Source: Triglochin maritima
Lineage: Eukaryota; Streptophyta; Magnoliopsida; Alismatales; Juncaginaceae
Direction of reading: 5' to 3'
Assembly (NCBI GenBank): GCA_963682175.1
Contig: OY821772.1
Location: forward strand, 53,528,925-53,592,924
Length of the DNA stretch: 64,000 bases
The translations under genes were made by a program, and so were the position numbers. How positions within the stretch are numbered: position 1 is the first letter of the stretch; each line of letters opens with the position of its first letter. The notes under the pieces were generated by a model. It was not told the origin of the DNA. It ran no database searches and was given only the letters and a program-made list of their open reading frames with translations. Of the stretch, positions 21,382 through 41,567 are shown piece after piece.

Positions 21382-23172
21382 CTGAAGTAGGTCATGGCCA
21401 GAGCTCTGGGATTTTCTTTTCTCGGCCATGGGCCGTGGCCTAATAAACATGTGAGAACAACAAATATAGAACATAAAAGTTACGTAGTATAGTATAAACC
21501 TTACTGTTAAACTCACTTTCTATTATTTGAAGATCTTGTTTTGCATAACTTAATCTTTGTCTGACGAAGACTTTTTCACGCCGTTTTTAAAATTAACTTT
21601 GTCATTATTTACTCCATTTGTTTTGCATTCTAAGTTCAGACACAAATATTGAGTCCAAGAGAGACTTATACATATTTAAACATGAATGTTTTGGATGGTG
21701 TTTGAGATCGAGATTCGAGGATTGGATGGATGCTGATACCTGGACCTCGAATGGAGGGATGACAAAAAAGATTGGATGCGGATCACCGGACGTGGTTGCG
21801 ACTGGATCTATCGATGGATGAGCTACTGGATATGCGACTACTCTAAATTCACGATTTCAATGAAATTGATTGTTCGGTGTTCCCTTTTTTCTTTTTTTTG
21901 TCGATAAACATATCTATTTTATAGATCCATGGACCATGGATACATTACATGAAGATCAACTTACTCTGTTGTGGACTAGTGCACCACATGGAAGTCATTT
22001 TTAATCCACACATATCGTCCCACTTTTTTATCAGATGTTTCCAAAGAGACATCTAATCCACATGTGTCGGCCGATCTGAATGAAATAAATTTGCGTCGCA
22101 TAAAATAAGATTATTTTCACTTCAACAACTCTTATACCAAATTACCATCTTTCCCCTCCTTTCATAATAACTATGGTAATATTTTTTTCTTATCCTCTCC
22201 GTTCCTTTGTTTGTGGCAATAATAATAGCAAACTTGATTATAATATCAACCAAAAAATCAAATCAGTTGAGCTGCCGACAGCAGAAGAAGTTGAAAAACC
22301 AGGTTGTTATTTTGGGCCCGCAAAGTTTGGATATATATGTACTGTTTCGGTCTTAAACCACCAACCCACATGCACCTTTGGGTCCACACGGCCACACCCA
22401 CTGGACCCCAAACTCCTTTTCATATTTTGCAAAACAAACATTTCTCAATTTCGTGAGTCTCAAGTTTTTCGTACCGTTTCGATCTTACCAGATGTCTGTA
22501 TTTTAATTTTAGTCGTAATAATACACAAAATTCTTTTAGTTATGTGAAAATTTTCTTAGGTTGTCCTCTAGAGTACTAATTTTTCTTTTTGTTAATTATG
22601 GCACAACATCACAAAATAGATCCTCCACAAAATTATGCATTTTTGCAGGTCTATAATGACAATTAATTGGGTGGATTGTTATTTAGTTGTATTACTCCTT
22701 TTGTAACAACCCATCAACGTGTATCGTACTTCTACTAATTCAATTATTGGGATTTTGTTATTTCTATGTAACTTTCGATCAACCTTTAAGAAAAACCTAA
22801 TTCAGCACATTTACTTTTCTGCTTTTCCAGGAAAAAAGACGATAATAATGTCCACGACAACGAATATTTTCACTTAGACCAGCAACTTCAATTAATTTTG
22901 AAAAGAAAACGGTGTCCTCAACCACTTCCTCATTTTATTAATTGTCATAATCAACTTTTCCTTTCTTAATTGTTGTTATCCATTTCCTCCTCCAGCAATA
23001 TATTGTTTAATGATTTCATATCACCACATCTGGCCTCTTCTGAACTTATAAATTTTATTACATCGCTTTCAATTATTCCAGACATCCCCACAAAATACCA
23101 AATAACTTTTGCAGAATACAAAAGGTCGCTTACTTCTGATTTCATCTCCATCTATTGACCTTCAGGGTCACA
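21382..23172. other. Intergenic sequence and remorin promoter
   Basis: Mostly AT-rich with no recognised gene. The frame at 22173-22547 has no family resemblance. A TATA-like 'cttataaatttta' lies at about 23045-23057, about 115 bp before the remorin start; a 5'-UTR intron ending at the CAG near 23163 is also possible. Confidence 0.45.
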
Positions 23173-25161
23173 ATGGAGAAATCCCCAGTTGATGTGAAAG
23201 TGGATGACTCCAAGGCTATTGTAGTAGTAGACAGTAAGATTTTTTGTATCTTTTTGGAAAAAAATCTACTGGTTTTAGCTTTGTAATTCAAGCAGCTTAC
23301 ATGTTGTTGGGTAGTATTTAAATTCATGGAAGGATTAATGTTTGGAATTTTTTTTGTGTTCTAACCCAGTCTAATCCTGTTCTTTTGATATCTGAAAATT
23401 GTTGGTGTTAGAAATCCTGAGTGATTGGAAACACACTCTTATCACTATTTTTTGTGATTTTGTTGCAATTTTTATATTGATTATTTAGAAGAATTATGCA
23501 AATTAAGATAACCTGACCAAAATTTTATTGAATCTTGCCCTACTGCCGTAACAAAAAATTGCATAAATGAAAGAAACACAGAACTTGAATAACATTTGAC
23601 TGGCGTTTAATGTCTGGGTGTTAGTAAAGGTGTTGGTAGAAGTTTAGGATTCTTCACTCAAATTTCACTTATTCTGGATGGTAATTCCTTAAATTGCAAG
23701 TTGTCTCTAATTCTCTGGCTCTAGAAAATACATTTTTGTAATCATTCATCATTTTAAATGCTTTTGTTAGCACTAAATTCTTTAATTTTCTTTTGTGTTG
23801 CAGAGGCTATTGAACATCCAGAGGCGGAGAAACCCCCAAGAGGTTCAAGTGAAAGAGGTACGAAATTACATTTATCAAAGAACATTTAACACTTTTTATT
23901 AGCCCAAAATCCAATAGTTTGTAATGATTATGCTGCTTTAGATATCGCTCTTGCAAATGTGGAAGCCGAGAAGAGGAGTTCCATGATCAAGGCATGGGAA
24001 GAAAATGAAAAGAGCAAGTCTCAAAACAAGTATATCTCATTCACAGATATGTGTTTGTTTTGTTAATTTCTCAGTCTGAAAATGAGACTCATCCATTTGT
24101 CTGCTACTGTTAGTTTGTTAGATTGATGAAAGAATTGGTTTTGTTGGACAGAGCTCTTAAGAAGATTTCAGGCATTGTCTCGTGGGAGAATGCAAAGAAG
24201 GCTGATCTTGAAGCAAAACTTAAAAAAATTGAGGTACGTTCTTCCTCGTCGCTCGTTAGATGGTATTACAGTCAAACAAAATTATTTGTACAGTATTATG
24301 GAAGCTAATCAAATAATGTTATTTTTTTTGGTTTTGTCATGTTTTCATCCCATGAGCTGAATTCTAGAATATGTATGGTTGCGTTTGGATGCAGCAAGTC
24401 AACTTGTAACTCGAAAGTGCGTCATTTAGAACAACTTTTTTGAATGAAGTTCATAGAGAATCTGTAATGCTCCATGCTACTTTGAGATACCACCTCTGTA
24501 TAAACATTTTTAGAAACAAATCACCAAGTACAGAGATGGAATTTGAATTTATCATGACATGGTCTAACTCTGATAAATTCAGATTGATGGTAATGCAATC
24601 CAATAATTGTAAATATGCACTCATATTAACAACATTATATGTATTGTTATCATGCATTTGGTTTGAATTGGAATAAACGCTACAGACAACATGTTATATG
24701 ATCTTTCGATTGATACCATTTTGGAATGACATGTTTATCCATACAAAAGAAACACAAATCGAGTCATTTGAAAATCATAAAAATTGCAAGACGCATCATT
24801 TTAAAGTTCTTCGTAATATCATACGCACCACAGTTATTCGGCCAACGTAACTTCAATTTTTTTACTGTTTCTACTCATGTATGTATCATAAGTTAAATTC
24901 ATGAATGATGGATCACTCTTTTGAACTGAACATTGTCATGATTATTTATGTTTGCTAATGCAGGAGTCACTGGAAAAGAAAAAAGCAAATTACACTGAGG
25001 TAATGAAGAACAAGGTGGCTATGATCCACAGACAAGCTGAAGAGAAGAAAGCCAATGTTGAAGCCACAAAAAGTCAAGAGATTCTCAAGGCAGATGAGAC
25101 AGCAGCCAAATATCGTGCCACCAGAACTGTTCCTAAGAAGATTCTTGGTTGCTTTGGTTGA
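23173..25161 (+). CDS. REM1: Remorin (group 1-like), 5 exons, 160 aa
   Basis: Exons 23173-23233, 23804-23857, 23942-24029, 24152-24233 and 24964-25161 join in phase to 160 codons plus stop. Remorins are plant plasma-membrane proteins that sit on the cytosolic face in nanodomains and affect plasmodesmal flow, immunity and symbiosis. The N-terminal 38 residues are acidic and Pro/Glu-rich (KPPRGSSER). From about residue 40 the conserved remorin C-domain begins with AEKRSSMIKAWEENEKSK, continues as a coiled coil (ISGIVSWENAKKADLEAKL, then ESLEKKKANYTEVMKNKVA) and ends in the membrane-anchor motif KKILGCFG, with the Cys that can be acylated. The N-terminal region is shorter than in typical group 1 members of about 190 aa. 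Start choice: first ATG, with the usual MEK-type opening. All junctions are GT-AG; exon lengths fit other group 1 genes. The family call is firm; the group number rests on the C-terminal anchor. Confidence 0.94.
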
Positions 25162-26419
25162 TGAATTTGCTCAATCATGTTTAAAAAAGATAAACAATTA
25201 TTACTTTGTGGAGTGTGATTTAATTATGTATGTGTTTTTTGTTGTTGTTGGATTGATGTGTTGTTTGTAGCATATCTTTGCAGAATGAAAAGCATGCAGA
25301 AACTTGATGTGGTGAATATTGTTCTTGACTTCTTGGAATATCTGTCGTGACATTCGAATCAAGACTTCCAACGTTTTGTTGGATTCTATGGATTAGTTTC
25401 GGATGAGGTTTGTGAAGATTAAATTTGGATATGACAAGGATATGACAGCTAACGTAGTGAGTAGTGAATCGTGAAATCGACCCCAAAAAAAATTTACTCC
25501 TTTTTACTGCAAATGAGAAAGTACTTACAAATTTTGCAGTCATTTTACATTTACTTTTGTTGTGTCCGCATACAATCTATGTACAGCTACATGCATTTGT
25601 TGGGCACATGAATGCTTAGAATAGAGTTGCACCTAAATGATTATGATGAATGATTTGGTTGTTTATGTTCTAAAATTGGAGTTCTATAAACAACAAAGTT
25701 CGAATCAATTATGTTGCTTATGAACTGAGTGAATCAGAACACCAACATGCCATGTTTTGCTCATGTCACCATACTAAATTTGCATTAAATACACGTGTTG
25801 TTTTTGGTGTAGGTTATTGGGTTATTATTGCAATCCCAACACCATTCTTCTCCTTACGCTTCTGTTGTTCCGAGTGTTGTGATTTATTTGTTGCATTATT
25901 GCTGAATACGTCTGACCTGACCACCTATGACCTATTCTGCTGTGTTCAATACTGCGCTATTTGTTAACTGGACAAAAGCATTTATGAACCCCAAACAGTT
26001 AAGCTGATGCGGAAGATCTTTTGGAACATTCCGTACTCATGGCTTTTGAATACATTTCAAATTGTACACATGAATCCCACGATCTAACATTGGTATTGGT
26101 AGATTGGAAGTTCTCGTACGAGATTATAAAGCTCATGTCACACTCACGTCCGAGTAAACTCTTTAGTTTCATGTGGCCTTATTTCTCTTCAATGGTCCAT
26201 GGGCCTATTATAAACAGCATGCCAAACATAATTTTCACAATATTTTTGTTGGTCCAAATACTTTTCCCGAAAATAAGTAGTGCGTCATGAAATAAATACT
26301 TGCACACAAAAAAGAGAAAATACATCAACACTAATTAGTAACCACAACCAACCCACATATAAACACCATCACAACCAAAACAAAACATCAGAAGTTAGCC
26401 AGGAAAACACAAACCATCG
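25162..26419. other. Remorin 3' region and intergenic sequence
   Basis: The remorin 3' UTR probably covers the first 300-400 bp. The rest is AT-rich without a recognised gene. The MYB gene that follows is convergent, so this is a 3'-to-3' interval. Confidence 0.45.
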
Positions 26420-28269
26420 TCAAATCCTGGTCGATTTCTCGAACTCCCACTTCAAACTCAAGTCCCCATCAAGAAGCATAAAATTACCGATCTGCCCATC
26501 GTACTGATCGTTCCCGATCTCAGAATCGAAGTCCAAATACATATCCTCCGCCACGTCAGCACCCCTCAACCACTCTCCACCCGCCACGTCACTCACCGGC
26601 CCCACCTCCGCTTTTTCGGCAGCCGGCGACCCCCCGGCGCGTTTCCCCGACTCGCTCCGGAACGCCCGGCCCACCTCGGAATTCCAAATCCGGAGGAAGA
26701 AGTCGGGTTCCGGAGCCGGCTCGGGCTTCTCGCCGGCGACGCTCGCTGGAGGAGTATATTCGACGGCGGCGGGGCATCCGAGAAGAGATTCCTTGGCAAG
26801 GAGAGCCTCAGCTTTGAGCCTAGCGCTTTCCCACTGGGCCATGTGGCGGGTGGCGGAGCAAGAAGAACCAGAGGTGGACGTCGCCGGAGAGATTGGGGCG
26901 TCGCCGGCGATGGTAGCCGGTGAACACGTGTTGGGCTCGAGTTTAAGGAGTCTTTTCTTGAGATGCGTGTTCCAGTAGTTCTTGACCTCGTTGTCCGTTC
27001 GTCCTGGTAGTTGCGCGGCTATCTTGGACCATCTACAAGGAGGATTACAAATTTTAGACTCGCAAAATTCATAAATTCAATCTTTTTTATATTCAAAAAA
27101 TAAGGTATCCGTAGTAATATTTGCACGAAATATATGTATAATTCTATCATTTTGTTTAAGTGGCAATCAGAGTTCACGAAATATTATGCTAAAAAAGTTC
27201 CAAAAAGGAAGGGGAAAAATCCAATACAATTATACAAAGAAGTTCCACTATTTATGCTGAGTCGATAATAATGATAAATAGATATTAAAGCAAGTAAGTC
27301 TTGAATGCTTCAAATCAAAATAAGTAGAATAGAGAAAATGAAATGAAAATGATGTTTAAAACAAGAGTGGCATAGAAGGATGCATAACAAACAAATGCAG
27401 TTCATGAAAGTGAACAACAGAATGAACCTCAGTAGAGATTTCCATAGGAATTTACTTGTTTCCAACGATGCCATGGAGTTGGATGATAGTTATTTGCTCC
27501 TCGGGAGTAAACGGTCCACGCTTGATGTCCGGGCGCAAGTAGTTTGTCCACCTCAATCGACAACTCTTCCCACATCGCAATAGACCTAAAATGTACAAGT
27601 AATACATGTTTCAACCTAAATCAACTTCAAGTTAGTAGCAAACAATCGCTTCAAGTCCTGAACACGACGTGACCATGTGAAGCAGTCGAAGAGAAACACC
27701 CAATGCCGACCACAACCATCCACCAACCAAAACAAAGCAAAACAAAAATCCAAAAAGCAACTCTCTGTCTCTCTCACTACTTTATGCTCTCAATGTATTT
27801 AATTTCCAACGCAAGCAAGGATTTTTGTTGCAGTGTGCTTTATCCAAAGAAGCGGGTGAGATTTCGACTAGGCAAACATTTGGACACTAGTATGGATGTC
27901 CGATGATGTCATACACCATTGAATGAATACACACAAATCATAAATGCAGACATTCAATGCACCACAACACGTACGGTGAAAGCGATTTTGATTTTTGACC
28001 GTGCAATAAATAAATAAATACAACAAATTTATTTAAAATTAACAAAATAAAAAAAAAACATGAAACAAAGAAAAGAGAGAAGCACGGATGGATGGTATTT
28101 AACTATTAAGTGGTAACTAACACAAACAAGCAGCACCTGCGAGCTTGGGAAGAGACCTCCAGCTGCCATGGTCGTTGGCTTGGACGTAGTCAACAAGGAT
28201 CTTGTCCTCCTCCGGCGTCCACGGCCCCTTCTCCAGCCCTTCCTTCTCACAACAAGGAGCTCTCCCCAT
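26420..28269 (-). CDS. R2R3-MYB transcription factor, 3 exons, 291 aa
   Basis: Exons (minus strand) 28137-28269, 27456-27585 and 26420-27032 join to 291 codons plus stop. The exon sizes 133 and 130 nt are the standard ones for R2R3-MYB genes. R2 begins [20 protein letters not shown] and has Trp17, Trp37 and Trp57; R3 runs from RGPFTPEEQ to [15 protein letters not shown] with Phe70, Trp89 and Trp108. These helix-turn-helix repeats bind DNA in the nucleus. C-terminal to the MYB domain is [20 protein letters not shown], a motif shared by several clades, including the MIXTA-like subgroup 9. Then comes [15 protein letters not shown] and an acidic tail ([15 protein letters not shown]), a likely activation region. 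The R2 linker and R3 differ from MIXTA-like proteins, so I leave the clade open. The canonical bHLH-binding signature of R3 is not evident. The last exon is unusually GC-rich compared with its surroundings. Confidence 0.93.
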
Positions 28270-30948
28270 TGATACCCTACCAGCTAGTCCTAGAGAGGAG
28301 AAAATTAAGAAGAGATGCTGTTGTGATGTGTGTGTATATACATACTAACTTGGGTCAGGCAGGGAGAAGAGAACAGAGCATTGATGGATGTGTGGCATTC
28401 ACATTTAATGCACTGGAAAGTACAAATGTGATATAAATGATGATGGAGAGAGAATCTAGTGTGTATGAGAAAAGGAGGTGGTGGAGTACGGACCTCGAGT
28501 GGAACAAGTTTGGAGATGAGAAGGCGAGTGAAGGGAGGGATGTGTTCTTTTGGAGAGATAAATATATAAAATAGATGGGAGATGTGATGGCGTGGAGTGT
28601 GGGATGGAAATATGGAATGGAATAGGTCGCTTGTTTGACTAGTGTTACGGGCGACAGTGCGACACCTCATATGAGTCCGTCGACCACTTGTCATCCAACT
28701 CCTGCTGAAAAACCTCCTGTAAATGTATAGTTCTTGGAAACTTATTATAAGTTAAATACTAATGAAAACTAGATTAACTAACACAGTAGGTTAGGAAGGA
28801 CTGTCGAACAGTATAAATGTATGGAGAGATGAGAAAATAACACACAAAAGTGTTACAGCTTAGTCTCTCAGATACAAAGCAAGCAATGATACAGACAGTT
28901 TGCTATATTAAAAGTATACCGGCAGTTATTTATTCTTCATTTTGTATTGCGATTTTTGGAAATTTCAAAATTGAAGAGAAAGTTGTCCTCATTTTCCACG
29001 CATCTCTAGTTTTCTCCTCTTTTAACATTCAAGTCAGATACTTTATTCGAAAGAAAAAGAAGGCAATCAAGGCAGATATTCTTTTTTTCCCCTCGTTGAG
29101 AATGAGATGCTACCGAAACATACCTTATTACTGGAGTAGAAAATAGGGTGAAACTTATAGGACATTTTTCCCTGTAAATCAGTAGACAAACGGGACAAGA
29201 ATCCACCGCCCATGACATCATCATTCGTCCGACAACGCGGGCCAATCTAAAAAGCAACCCATCGACCGCCCATATGGCCATATACAAGGCGTTCAAACCG
29301 TCCAAAATGCCACCCAAATAAGTTATCCAACAGTTGGAGGGGCCTGAAAACGATCTATGGGCCAACAAAAACTATAAAAAAAGAAGTTGAAGGGGCCTTA
29401 AAATGGTAGTCGCTTTTGGAGTTGATACATTGTTTCTCATTTTTGTGTTGTATTGGAATTTCATTACGGCTATGGCATAAAATCTAAACAAGGATATTTC
29501 ATTACTGCGTAGCATAAAATCTAAAGAAAGATTCCCAATTGCATCGACTTCACTACTTGTACAACCAAGAACACAACCCAGTGGTACCTTAATAACGAGG
29601 ACGACAAATAGTACGAGAACAATTAAACAAACGTTTGACTTACACAAGATGCAATTTAATTTCTAACAGATACGAAAAGGACCCATGACGGAGCTGTTCA
29701 GTTAGATGCTACAAAAGCACTTGAAAACCAATCAACTGAAGGCTGAAGGGTCAGTACTGTTTCAAACAATAAGGCATCGTAATAGAAACAAGACAAACCT
29801 TTGTACAATAATCCACGCCGTTTCTGATACGTAACAGAACACATTTTCTAACTCGCCCATTAGTATTAGTGTCGCTGCCTAACCTCTCAGAAATTCAGAA
29901 GGTAAGGAAAACAACACGAGACGCTCGAATTGGTCTCCAAGGATAATAATAATAATAATAATCTTATGGATTGAACGTAGCATCTCGACATGGAAAAATA
30001 GGCAACGAACTTACATGGGTTAAAAGGAAAAGGAAACCAAACCAGTGTCCCATCTCCCATCTATATCATAACATACTATCAGACCGGAGTCCAAGGCCAT
30101 CTTATAAGTTGTTAATCTAAGAAAACCGAGGGTCTGAACTAGCTGGGGGTAAAACAAAGTTATTTAAACTGAACAAGAAGGCACCTGCAAGCCGCAACAG
30201 AGAGCCTAAGTACCTACCTCAATCTAAATCTTCAGAAGGGCAATGTTACATCTGTGAAATATGAGTAGCAAGCAGATGGGTTCGCACATCAGATCTATTT
30301 TTCAACTGCCCACAGGGCCAAAGAAGTGCCGTTTGGGTGGGACTCCAGACAGCAACACGTTCGTTACAGCTGTGCAAATTGAAGAAGCATCAGTCGAACA
30401 TTCATATGAAAGGATAAAGCATATTTTTGATGCAAAACAGTAAATATACAAAAAGATAAACAACCGAACAGATGTAAGGAAAAAAGGCAGAAATAACATT
30501 CATGGAAACAAGACTATCTTATAGAGATTCAATATTAGAGGCCCAAGCACTAAGACATGCAGTGACAGAGCTTTCATTGCAAATAGTGTTATCTTTTTAG
30601 CAGTTTATCAACCTTTATGTCTAATGCCTTAGCACTCCAACATGGATAATGCGCAGCGCATTCTTGGGACCCTAAATATTAGAGTCAACAAAAGATTCAG
30701 AGTTCCCTTAACCGTGAAAAAAAATTTAGTGTAGCATTACCAAGGAAAGCATGTATAATTTTATTTTAAATTCTCTGTTTTTCAGCACCACCTACTATAT
30801 TATCTTCCCCAGTATGTGTATGTGGGATAATAATAGAGAGATGAAAAACAATTCCTCTAAACTTACTCTTGCAGCATCACTTACACAATGGTCCATATGT
30901 ACAGATAGTGAAGTCTTTGATTACTCAACATGAAGAAAACTGCAGTTG
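28270..30948. other. MYB upstream region and helicase 3' side
   Basis: 28270-28700 is the likely promoter of the minus-strand MYB gene, with TATA-like sequence at about 28333-28344 and again near 28562. 28700-29900 shows no recognised gene. About 29900-30948 probably includes the 3' UTR of the helicase gene. The interval contains the (AAT)n run at 29943-29962. Confidence 0.45.
29943..29962. repeat. (AAT)n microsatellite
   Basis: Six or so uninterrupted copies of ATA/AAT downstream of the helicase gene. Confidence 0.8.
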
Positions 30949-38249
<7,301 letters not shown>

Positions 38250-38365
38250 GAGGTGGAGATTTGCGAGGGTTTAGGTTTTGGTTTTGGTTAGGGTAGGAAG
38301 GGCTCTAGTTTGTTTCGGAGGCCAGTCAGGTACAGAGTTATCCACTTGGGTCTGGTATTTTGGAT

Positions 38366-40368
38366 GGAAAAGATTAGTGGACGCTAGCGTTCGGGACGCG
38401 CGCTTATGTGGTCAGCCCAGTCAGCAGACGCGTTTGAGTTGGCAGTCTCCACAGAAAAAGTTTATTTTTTATTTTATTCCTCGTTTCGTACAAATGTCTA
38501 CATCCCTCCATCCCTCGTTAATGCGTCTCAAATCACTCATTTTCCATGAACATTTTGGCTCTCCTACACAGCACAGGAGACTTGTTATAAATCTCAACAT
38601 GCGTCTTCCTTTTTCTTCATTTCTCTTCTGTGGTCCTAACTCTATGCTTTGATGGAAATCGTTCATGTGTCTTTCCAAGTGGAGCAGCCGACAAACGTTC
38701 CTAAGGAGGGGATGTTTTTCCCCTCTTTCGAAGAAGCCCCAAACATTTTACGTTGCTTATGCCGATTCTTGTGGTTTTTGTGTTAAGAAAAGGCATCACA
38801 CCCGTTTGTTTGCTACCTCTGGGTCAAGTGTTAATGTGCTGGAACGAGATGCAATGGTGTCAAAGCTTCCGAGGATTTTGGCGTGATGTTCTACTGTTAA
38901 AAGTTCAATCAGAAAGTTCTATGCTTTTGCGTATAATTCCACATATACAACAAACAAGACCAAAGTCATCCTTAAGAATGTAGGAATGATCACATTCTTC
39001 TTCATTTTCTTCATGTACAGCAGTTGTATGTCTGTTCGGAATAAGAAGTCAGTCTGTTCGGAATATGTTGTGTGTCTGTTCGGAATAAGAAGTCTGTCTG
39101 TTCGGATTAAGTGGTGTGTATGTTCGGAATACTTTCTGTTCCATTTCTGCACAAATTTTCAACATAATCTGGACAAACATTTTACATAAACTGGACAAAC
39201 TTTTTACATAAACAAGACAAGTTTTCTACATAAACAAGACAATCTTTCTACATAAATAATACAAACTTTCTGTTCCGTTTCTAGACACACTTTCTATGCT
39301 TTTGCGTGTAATTCCACATATACAACAAACAAGACCAAAGTCATCCTTACAAATGTAGGAATGATCACATTCTTCTTCATTTTCTTCATGTATAACAGTT
39401 GTATGTCAGTTTGGAATAAGAAGTCTATGTGTTCGGAATATGTTGTGTGTCTGTTCGGATTAAGTTGTGCGTCTGTTCGGAATAAGAAGTCTGTCTGTTC
39501 GGAATATGTTGTGTGTCTGTTCGGAATAAGAAGTCTGTCTGTTCGGAATAAGAAGTCTTTCTGTTCGGAATAAGAAGTCTGTCTGTTTGGATTAAGTTGT
39601 GCGTCTGTTCGGAATAAGAAGTCTGTCTGTTCGGAATATGTTGTGTGTCTGTTCGGATTAAGTTGTGCGTCTGTTCGGAATAAGAAGTCTGTCTGTTCGG
39701 AATATGTTGTTTGTCTGTTCGGAATATGTTGTGTGTCTGTTCGGAATAAGAAGTCTGTCTGTTCGGAATAAGAAGTCTTTCTGTTCGGAATAAGAAGTAT
39801 GTCTGTTCGGAATAAGTAGTCTGTCTGTTCGGAATATGTTGTGTGTCTGTTCGGATTAAGTTATGTGTCTGTTCGGATTAAGTTGTGTGTCTGTTCGGAT
39901 TAAGTTGTGTGTCTGTTCGGATTAAGTTGTGTGTCTGTTCGGAATATGTTGTGTGTCTGTTTGGAATATGTTGTGTGTCTGTTCGGATTAAGTTGTGTGT
40001 CTGTTCGGAATAAGAAGTCTGTCTGTTCGGATTAAGTTGTGCGTCTGTTCGGAATAAGAAGACTGTCTGTTCGGAATATGTTGTGTGTCTGTTTGGATTA
40101 AGTTGATCCAACCTAAAAGTTAAAAATAATATTTTATTATGATAAGTCTGGACTCTGCACGAATAAAGGGTCTGCACGCTGTCCTAGGGTCTGCACGCTG
40201 TCCTAGGGTCTGCACTATCTGTGTATTGGGAAAAGAATCGTTCAACCTAAAGAACCGGCGTTTTTAAGAAGACCAAAGCACGTGAAGAGAAATTTTGCTG
40301 ACTGGACGCTGACTCAACACGTCCACGTAAGGCGCGTCCGTGACGCCCGCGTCCGTGTATAAGGACTC
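38366..40368 (+). mobile_element. Non-autonomous Mutator-like element with minisatellites, copy 2 (2.0 kb)
   Basis: A perfect 9-bp direct repeat, ATTTTGGAT, flanks the element at 38357-38365 and 40369-40377. The right end in reverse (GACGCGGGCGTCACGGACGC, then GCCTTACGTGG) matches copy 1 at 17902-20397, and its left end (GACGCTAGCGTTCGGGACGC) is a diverged inverted partner. The last 260 bp are nearly the same as in copy 1. The 5' part shares T-rich leader words such as 'cttcttcattttcttcatgta', duplicated at 38995 and 39370. No transposase is present. It stands immediately upstream of the DEAD-box helicase gene, head to head with it. Confidence 0.85.
39025..40105 (+). repeat. Minisatellite, CTGTTCGGAATAAGAAGTCTG unit
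   Basis: More than forty copies of a 21-22 bp unit in several variants (AATAAGAAGTCTG, AATATGTTGTGTG, ATTAAGTTGTGCG), interrupted at 39130-39400 by non-array sequence. On the minus strand the unit reads CTTATTCCGAACAG, the core of the 22-bp unit in the sister element, but in opposite orientation relative to the common right end. Confidence 0.9.
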
Positions 40369-40377
40369 ATTTTGGAT

Positions 40378-41282
40378 TATGAGGTTGGTATCTGACTATG
40401 TCTGATATTTATTTTTCATCCGTAAATGACATTGTCTCGTACGTACTTTTAATTTGAATAAAATATGATTTCTAGTTTGATTCAAATTTTACAGTAACAA
40501 TACGTTACGATCTTCTTTTTTTTGAGAAAAATGATGAATATATTAAAAAATAATATTTTTTACGATTAATATTTTTTTTGAGAAAAATGATGAATATATT
40601 AAAAAAAAAAATTAAAATATTACTCAAATAAAAGTATAAAAAATATAAATATAACATTTTAATATTCAATGAGTCAAAGTGTTACCCCCATCATTGTTGA
40701 GATGTCAAATTGTAATTTATCCTTTTTTTGTTGTTTTCTAATCATTTTTAACGACCGATTAATTTTTGGGTCAATTAACACTTTACTTTCACTAGTGTTG
40801 TTTGATACTTTTAGGTAGCATTACTGGCTTTTTCACATGTGAATCATTTTTGAACCCAAATGTTCTCCCCAAACTCGGTGCATATGTAAACAAATCTTAC
40901 ATACCCAACTTAGAAATCATTATAGGTGAAACGATTGATAACATTAATTACACATCAGAATGACAAAATTTGATTTATCACAATATGTTTAAAGTACATC
41001 TTATATACCTTGTGCATGGTATACTCAATTAACTAGTGCTCGACGTGAAGGAACAGATCGTTGGGATGCTGGAGGGGTGAGTTTAATTTTTTTTTGTATT
41101 TTGTATTTCTTTAATTTTTATTTAACATTGAGGTTTTTTTATTTTAAGATGTTTTTTTTGAAAAAATTCTAACATGTCGGAGTAGATTTCACTAACGATC
41201 CAGGTGAAATGCGAAAAACTGACGTACAAACTGAGTATGACATGGGACGTGAGTGCATATGGAAAGAATTCAATTTTTTTAG
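40378..41282. other. AT-rich intergenic sequence
   Basis: No gene recognised. A 30-bp word 'ttttttgagaaaaatgatga' with its flank is present twice near 40517 and 40567, a small tandem duplication of about 50 bp. Confidence 0.5.
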
Positions 41283-41565
41283 GGTTAATTACAGTTTGCT
41301 CATCTGAACTATGTCTTGGTATCACTTAATCCCCCTGAAGTTGCAAAGTTAACGTACAGTTACCTCCCCTGAACTTTAATTTTGTAACATGTTGTCGTCT
41401 TGAACTTCAAAAAAGTCGAATGTGTGTTAAATAATGAGTTTTTGAAGTTCAATAGGACAAAGTGTTATAAAATTAAAGTTCAGTAGAGGTAACTGTTAAC
41501 TTTGAAACTCCAATGGAACAAAGTGATACCAAGACATAGTTTAAAAGGACAAACTGTAATTAACC
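41283..41565. mobile_element. Fold-back MITE (283 bp)
   Basis: Nearly the whole element is an inverted repeat. The left arm begins GGTTAATTACAGTTTG and includes AACTATGTCTTGGTATCACTT; the right arm contains both in reverse complement and ends CAAACTGTAATTAACC. Arms are over 130 bp with a short centre (GAACTTCAAAAAAGTCGAATG). T/A-rich flanks prevent a clear target duplication call. Confidence 0.8.
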
Positions 41566-41567
41566 TT

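Noticed and set aside
22173..22547. 124-codon plus-strand frame
   Set aside because: No motif, no intron signals, low-complexity AT-rich surroundings; probably chance.
28305..28694. 129-codon minus-strand frame upstream of the MYB gene
   Set aside because: Occupies the MYB promoter region and contains no recognisable domain; CT-rich composition explains it.
39025..40177. Minus-strand frame rich in 'NRHTTYSEQT' repeats
   Set aside because: Repeat-derived, same reason as for the sister element.
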